Assembly (NCBI GenBank): GCA_017745015.1
Contig: JAGIAF010000067.1
Location: 1-9,858 of the forward strand
Reading direction: 5' to 3'
DNA length: 9,858 nt
Source of the DNA: Bdellovibrio sp.
GTDB taxonomy: Bacteria > Bdellovibrionota > Bdellovibrionia > Bdellovibrionales > Bdellovibrionaceae
Below are positions 6,112-9,858 of this stretch, piece after piece (positions within the stretch are counted from its first letter, which is position 1; every line of letters begins with the position of its first letter). The notes under the pieces were generated by a model. It made no database searches and was not told the origin of the DNA. It was given only the letters and a program-made list of their open reading frames with translations. The position numbers and the translations under genes were made by a program.

Positions 6112-9100
6112 TTACTTCTGATAGCGATACCACTTAACAGAACCAAACCATTTGCTTTTACTCGGACCATAGGGAGCCCCTCCTGTGTGAGTTGCACTCC
6201 AAATATTTTTCCCATTTGGAAGATTGGGATCATAAATTGCTAAGTGCCCATCAAACAAGCCTACATCCCCCGCTTGCGGCTCCCCCTCTACAGGTGCAAA
6301 TTTTTTATTTTTTGCAAACTCTCCGGCAGTCGACATTGGATAGGGATAACCTGCCTCTGCAAAGATTTGATTTGTAGAATTTGAACAATCTGCCCCACCA
6401 TTTGCTCCACTTTTTGAACCGCCATATTTATAGGGAGTTCCCTGCCATGTTGAAGCTTGGACTGCAATCATAGCACCTTCTTCCGATGAAATACCTTCGA
6501 AACCAGAAGAGTCTATAAAGTTAATCGGATCACTCCATGTGTAATTGTAAAGACTTGTATCCCCACCGGCAAAACCAATCGGATCTTTCGCAGTCCATCT
6601 TGCAGTAACTGGGTCATAGTCTCTCACACCAAAGCGCACTAAACCGGTGTCGCGATCCAACAGTCCACCGGCAAAACCGAATGGCAAAATGGAGCTGTTA
6701 TTACCCGAAGGGATACCAAATTCATCGAATGAAAGTGACTCAACGACTTTGCCGGAACTTGCGTCAACTAAAAGCTCAGGAGTTCCGACTTGATTTGAAA
6801 TAATTTGGTAAGTCACGCCTTTGTATACCATGTAGTCTGGCGTGTTTGACTTTGTACCGTACACAAATCTCTTAATAACCGAACCATTCGCATCAAGTTC
6901 AGCCGCGATTTGAGTTTGTGATTGATAAACGAATCCTTGAGTCAGTTTACCATTCACTTTTTTCCCAACACGACGATTCTGAGCATCAACGATGTACTCG
7001 ACCTTTTTTCCATCCGGCAAAGTTACGACTTGCAGATTTCCAAGAACGTCATAAGTATAAGCTGTCGTCTTTTTAACATCCTTTGTGGTATTGAAATTAG
7101 CATTGTCATAAGCATAAGTGTGAGCAACTTTTGTCGTCAGCTCACCATTAGCTGTGTATTTATATTCAAGAGTTCCATAGTTGGTTAAGCGATCTTGAGT
7201 ATCATATTTCGCCTTTGCGATACTTGAACCTGTAGAAACCTGAACACGGTTTCCATTCATATCATAACTATACTGACGAGATGTTTTTCCGCCAATTGCA
7301 ACAAGCATCAAACGACCTTGATGATCATAAGTATAGTCTTGAGTTACGATCGCAGTTCCTTTAGTGGTCGTCGAGCGCACCACTCGCCCTACTGAATCAC
7401 GAGAATACTTGTGAGACAATAAGTTGGCCTTGTTATAAATAAAGGCATCTCCCGCAGCTTGTCCGAAGGTATCGTATGAAACTGTGGCGGTGATATTTTG
7501 AAGCTTTGTTGCAGTGACAAGTCCCGAAGCATTAATAGTCAGGGCTTCGTCTCCCAACTTCACTGGCAATGAGTCTTTATCATATGAGATAGCAACGTTC
7601 GAAGCCGCACCCGTTGCACCCGCAACATTAATCGCAGAAATAGTACCATCCGGGTTATAAGAATATCGAACTGTACTTCCCACCGGCCCTGATGTTTTCA
7701 CAGCAAGAGGAACGGACGCTGCGTATTCATAATCCAAGATCACGCCATCTAACGATGTCGCTGATTTTACCAAATCTGACTTACTCAAATATGTGTAAGT
7801 ATAGTTTCCACCCGGAAGACTCATCGCAGTCATTCGTCCGGCACTATCATAGCTATACTTAATCTGAGAACCGTCTGGACGAGTTTCGGCCGTCAGTTGC
7901 ATATCGTTGTTATAGCTGTACGCCGTTGCAACGTTGGTTACTCCAGAAAGAGCTGGCGGCAAATACTTGCTGACCAACTCATAAAGGTTGTATGAGAACG
8001 TATGCGGCGTTTTCGCTGGTGGTGTAAGGCTGGTCAGATTTCCGTTAGCATCATATGCCATTACCACCGCACCGCCATCGGGAAGAATTTTTTTGATCAA
8101 ACGATTTGAAGCATTGTAGATATACTGAGTTTTTCGACCTACAGGATCTGTTATGCTCGAGATATTTCCAGCGGCATCATATGTAGCCGTCATTTTACGG
8201 CCGCCTTGATCAACTGTGATCAGACGTCCCTTGGCATCGTACGTAAAAGCATTCGCTACCAACGAGCCCTGCTGGATATTGGCAATCTGCCCTTTCGCAT
8301 TAAGAGTGGCATATTGCACTCTGCCGAGGGGTGATTTACTGGTGAACATTTTCTTCGTGCCATCATATACGACCGAAGACACTCTTGTCGAATCTCCTTG
8401 CTGAGTTGTAGTCTCACTCCATTGAGTCATACTCCAAAGATCTTGGGCATTGGATAACTTTACGGTTCTCTGTCTTTGATTTGAAATTGCAATAGCCGTA
8501 TTGGGAACCGCATAGGAGTCTTTTTGAACAAAAGAAGACATCCATCCAAAACGAGGATCTTTCGCTGAAGTTTTTGAAGACTTCGCGCCATAAAAATCGG
8601 TAGCACTAGATCCCGATTGTTCTGTTTCTTTTGAACTTGAGGAAGCACCATCTGCTCTTGTCACTGTGTGGCTGTAAGTGCCATCGGCCGAAGACGTAGA
8701 ATAGACTGTTTTTCTGTTCAACGCTGTCAACGTCGTTACTGTTTGAACTCCTTTAGCGGAATCAAATTGTCTGACGATGCTAAGGAAGTCTCCGCCAGCG
8801 CCTTGGTCTTTTTGCACATACCCCTCGGCATCATAAGTCACCGTGCTTTTTTGACCACCTGGCTTTTGATAAGATATCAAAAGCCCCGAATCTGTTGTGC
8901 CGACAGTGTATGTTTCTTTGTTAGGATTAACGACAGCGCTTAAATTGCCCTTCGCATTTAAAGTGATTTTAGTTGTCTGAGCATATGGCGAAACTATTGA
9001 AACCTGAGAGCCCGAGTATTGGAATGCGGAAGTATTTCCAAAAGCATCTTTGATGCTGCTGATTCTTTTCGATGAATCGTACGCGAAGGTCCACTTCACA

Positions 9101-9858
9101 ACTCCGGTCATCGCATCGCGAGTTTGAGTATGATGTCCGGTTGCATCGAAATAATAAACTTCAGATCCAGTTTCATTTGAAACTATAAAGCCTGTCCCCT
9201 GTGTTACAGCCGCGATCGGACGAAGCGATCCATCACCAAAATAGACGATCTTGTTCGCCTTATCATAGTAATGCATCAAGCTTGGAGTCCAACCTCCTAA
9301 GCCCATGGCTTTAACAGTATAAGCAACTCCCGCTTGAAATCTGTCCGATGAATATCCCAAATAGAATGGCACACCCGTGACCGGAATTGATTCCTGCAGC
9401 GCGAGGGAATCCATGTTAATCGACGAATGGCTTGGGACACTACATCCCTTCTTAGATGGAACAGCCGCGATTTTTTTTGGTTTGCTATCAACTAGCTGAA
9501 GGGTAAAGACTTTCTTTTGATATGTAACGGTGTTCGCATCAGGTCTTCCTGTAATGACGTAAGAAACTTTATATGTTCCCGCTGAAATATTGCTATCCCA
9601 AGAAATACAGGGAGTAATCGAGTTAGGAAGCGACACTGGACTTGCCGTTCCGCACTTACGGTTCTTGTCTATGAATACCGAAATGGCCGTCGAAAAATGT
9701 CCATCGGTTACGACTTGCAAGAAGTCGATGGTATTGAAACCGCCCGAGTCATTGGCTACATCATACATCCCCCCAGCCGCTATGGGGTAGTTTAAAACTT
9801 GATAAGTACAAGCTAGGGTTCCGTCGCCCTCAATATCGCAACTGCCCGTCATCTCTGG
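6112..9858 (-). CDS. Rhs/YD-repeat protein with C-terminal NlpC/P60 toxin domain (5' end beyond window)
   Basis: About 1248 codons are visible; the frame is open to the right edge, so the true start and any export signal are outside. Numbering here counts the Met at 9852 as 1. Residues 1-135 look like a beta-rich domain with four cysteines (5, 15, 67, 82). Residues about 137-250 resemble the entry to an Rhs shell (VPFYLGYSSDRF, GLGGWTPSL, YFGDGS). From 258 to about 1055 there are more than 20 YD repeats of the type Tyr-Asp-x-x-Gly-Arg/Asn-Leu. Residues 1063-1116 are the Rhs core (RDYDPVTARWTAKDPIGFAG, then LYNYTWSDP). Residues 1117-1246 are an NlpC/P60 cysteine peptidase with C1156 (GADCS), H1203 (DGHLAIYD) and H1222. 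The shell should enclose the toxin; the tip should cut peptidoglycan peptides. It is the first visible gene of a three-gene operon. Confidence 0.93.
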   Translation of the reverse strand, partial: PEMTGSCDIEGDGTLACTYQVLNYPIAAGGMYDVANDSGGFNTIDFLQVVTDGHFSTAISVFIDKNRKCGTASPVSLPNSITPCISWDSNISAGTYKVSYVITGRPDANTVTYQKKVFTLQLVDSKPKKIAAVPSKKGCSVPSHSSINMDSLALQESIPVTGVPFYLGYSSDRFQAGVAYTVKAMGLGGWTPSLMHYYDKANKIVYFGDGSLRPIAAVTQGTGFIVSNETGSEVYYFDATGHHTQTRDAMTGVVKWTFAYDSSKRISSIKDAFGNTSAFQYSGSQVSIVSPYAQTTKITLNAKGNLSAVVNPNKETYTVGTTDSGLLISYQKPGGQKSTVTYDAEGYVQKDQGAGGDFLSIVRQFDSAKGVQTVTTLTALNRKTVYSTSSADGTYSHTVTRADGASSSSKETEQSGSSATDFYGAKSSKTSAKDPRFGWMSSFVQKDSYAVPNTAIAISNQRQRTVKLSNAQDLWSMTQWSETTTQQGDSTRVSSVVYDGTKKMFTSKSPLGRVQYATLNAKGQIANIQQGSLVANAFTYDAKGRLITVDQGGRKMTATYDAAGNISSITDPVGRKTQYIYNASNRLIKKILPDGGAVVMAYDANGNLTSLTPPAKTPHTFSYNLYELVSKYLPPALSGVTNVATAYSYNNDMQLTAETRPDGSQIKYSYDSAGRMTAMSLPGGNYTYTYLSKSDLVKSATSLDGVILDYEYAASVPLAVKTSGPVGSTVRYSYNPDGTISAINVAGATGAASNVAISYDKDSLPVKLGDEALTINASGLVTATKLQNITATVSYDTFGQAAGDAFIYNKANLLSHKYSRDSVGRVVRSTTTKGTAIVTQDYTYDHQGRLMLVAIGGKTSRQYSYDMNGNRVQVSTGSSIAKAKYDTQDRLTNYGTLEYKYTANGELTTKVAHTYAYDNANFNTTKDVKKTTAYTYDVLGNLQVVTLPDGKKVEYIVDAQNRRVGKKVNGKLTQGFVYQSQTQIAAELDANGSVIKRFVYGTKSNTPDYMVYKGVTYQIISNQVGTPELLVDASSGKVVESLSFDEFGIPSGNNSSILPFGFAGGLLDRDTGLVRFGVRDYDPVTARWTAKDPIGFAGGDTSLYNYTWSDPINFIDSSGFEGISSEEGAMIAVQASTWQGTPYKYGGSKSGANGGADCSNSTNQIFAEAGYPYPMSTAGEFAKNKKFAPVEGEPQAGDVGLFDGHLAIYDPNLPNGKNIWSATHTGGAPYGPSKSKWFGSVKWYRYQK
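6115..6504 (-). other. NlpC/P60 peptidoglycan-hydrolase toxin domain of the Rhs protein
   Basis: The last 130 residues carry GTPYKYGGS (the typical entry strand and Tyr of NlpC/P60), GADCS with the nucleophile Cys (codon 6385-6387), GDVGLFDGHLAIYD with the catalytic His, and a second His in SATHTGG as the likely third residue. The Gly that usually follows DCS is Asn here. The family cleaves amide bonds in peptidoglycan stem peptides, commonly gamma-D-Glu to diaminopimelate. The exact bond cannot be told from sequence. Confidence 0.88.
6505..6666 (-). other. Rhs repeat-associated core segment
   Basis: GLLDRDTGLVRFGVRDYDP, ARWTAKDPIGFAGG and LYNYTWSDP form the conserved Rhs core that precedes the variable toxin tip and takes part in autoproteolytic release in studied Rhs proteins. 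The closing motif, normally DPxGL, reads DSSGF, so Asp and Gly are kept but Pro and Leu are changed. Confidence 0.88.
6667..9081 (-). repeat. YD-repeat shell region of the Rhs protein
   Basis: More than 20 degenerate units of about 20-25 residues are visible, for example FTYDAKGRLITVDQGG, ATYDAAGNISSITDPVG, YSYDSAGRMTAMSLPGG and YTYDHQGRLMLVAIGG. On the plus strand they appear as recurring TCATA/GTATA clusters. In known structures these repeats wind into a hollow beta-cocoon around the toxin. The repeats are divergent, so they are a protein-level rather than a DNA-level repeat. Confidence 0.9.

Noticed and set aside
6922..7188. Several frames antisense to the Rhs gene (for example 6922-7188 and 8216-8943, plus strand).
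   Set aside because: They arise from the YD-repeat codon pattern read on the other strand; none has a ribosome site or a recognisable domain.
9850..9852. The ATG at 9852 as the real start of the Rhs gene.
   Set aside because: The frame stays open to the window edge, no Shine-Dalgarno sequence is visible, and the protein would start inside a beta domain without an export signal. The gene is treated as truncated.

Overview
The window looks like chromosomal DNA from a predatory-type delta-proteobacterium of the Bdellovibrionota, Bdellovibrio or a close relative. This is inferred from the mix of families: a TIGR02147-type regulator, many small Sec-exported proteins, and a long Rhs protein that begins beyond the right edge. 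GC by eye is in the mid-40s percent. No tRNA, rRNA, IS element or CRISPR array was seen.

Left part (1-2956). The 5' half of a TIGR02147-family HTH regulator reads leftward off the edge. A 263-base divergent intergenic region with a perfect 9-bp inverted repeat separates it from a rightward two-gene operon. The first operon gene is a small secreted DUF2388 protein. The second is a 634-aa secreted protein that joins an HExxH metalloprotease-like domain to a DUF4105 (Lnb periplasmic-type) Cys/His domain. The pair is tightly spaced and each gene has a strong Shine-Dalgarno sequence.

Middle part (3086-4632). A putative GNAT-like acyltransferase is followed by a small secreted coiled-coil protein. 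Just after the latter is a 29-codon remnant of the 3' end of a short-chain dehydrogenase gene, which still carries what was probably its own terminator. That palindromic terminator now sits between convergent genes and can serve both strands.

Right part (4635-9858, minus strand). A three-gene operon reads leftward: (1) the C-terminal ~1248 residues of an Rhs/YD-repeat protein with an Rhs core and an NlpC/P60 peptidoglycan-hydrolase tip; (2) 12 bases later, a 135-aa signal-peptide protein with the position and localisation expected of a periplasmic immunity protein; (3) 16 bases later, a 346-aa exported protein with an NTF2-like C-terminal half. The best hypothesis is a polymorphic peptidoglycan-degrading effector with periplasmic self-protection. 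In a predator it could act on competitors or on prey walls. The pairing and the targets are inferred, not shown.
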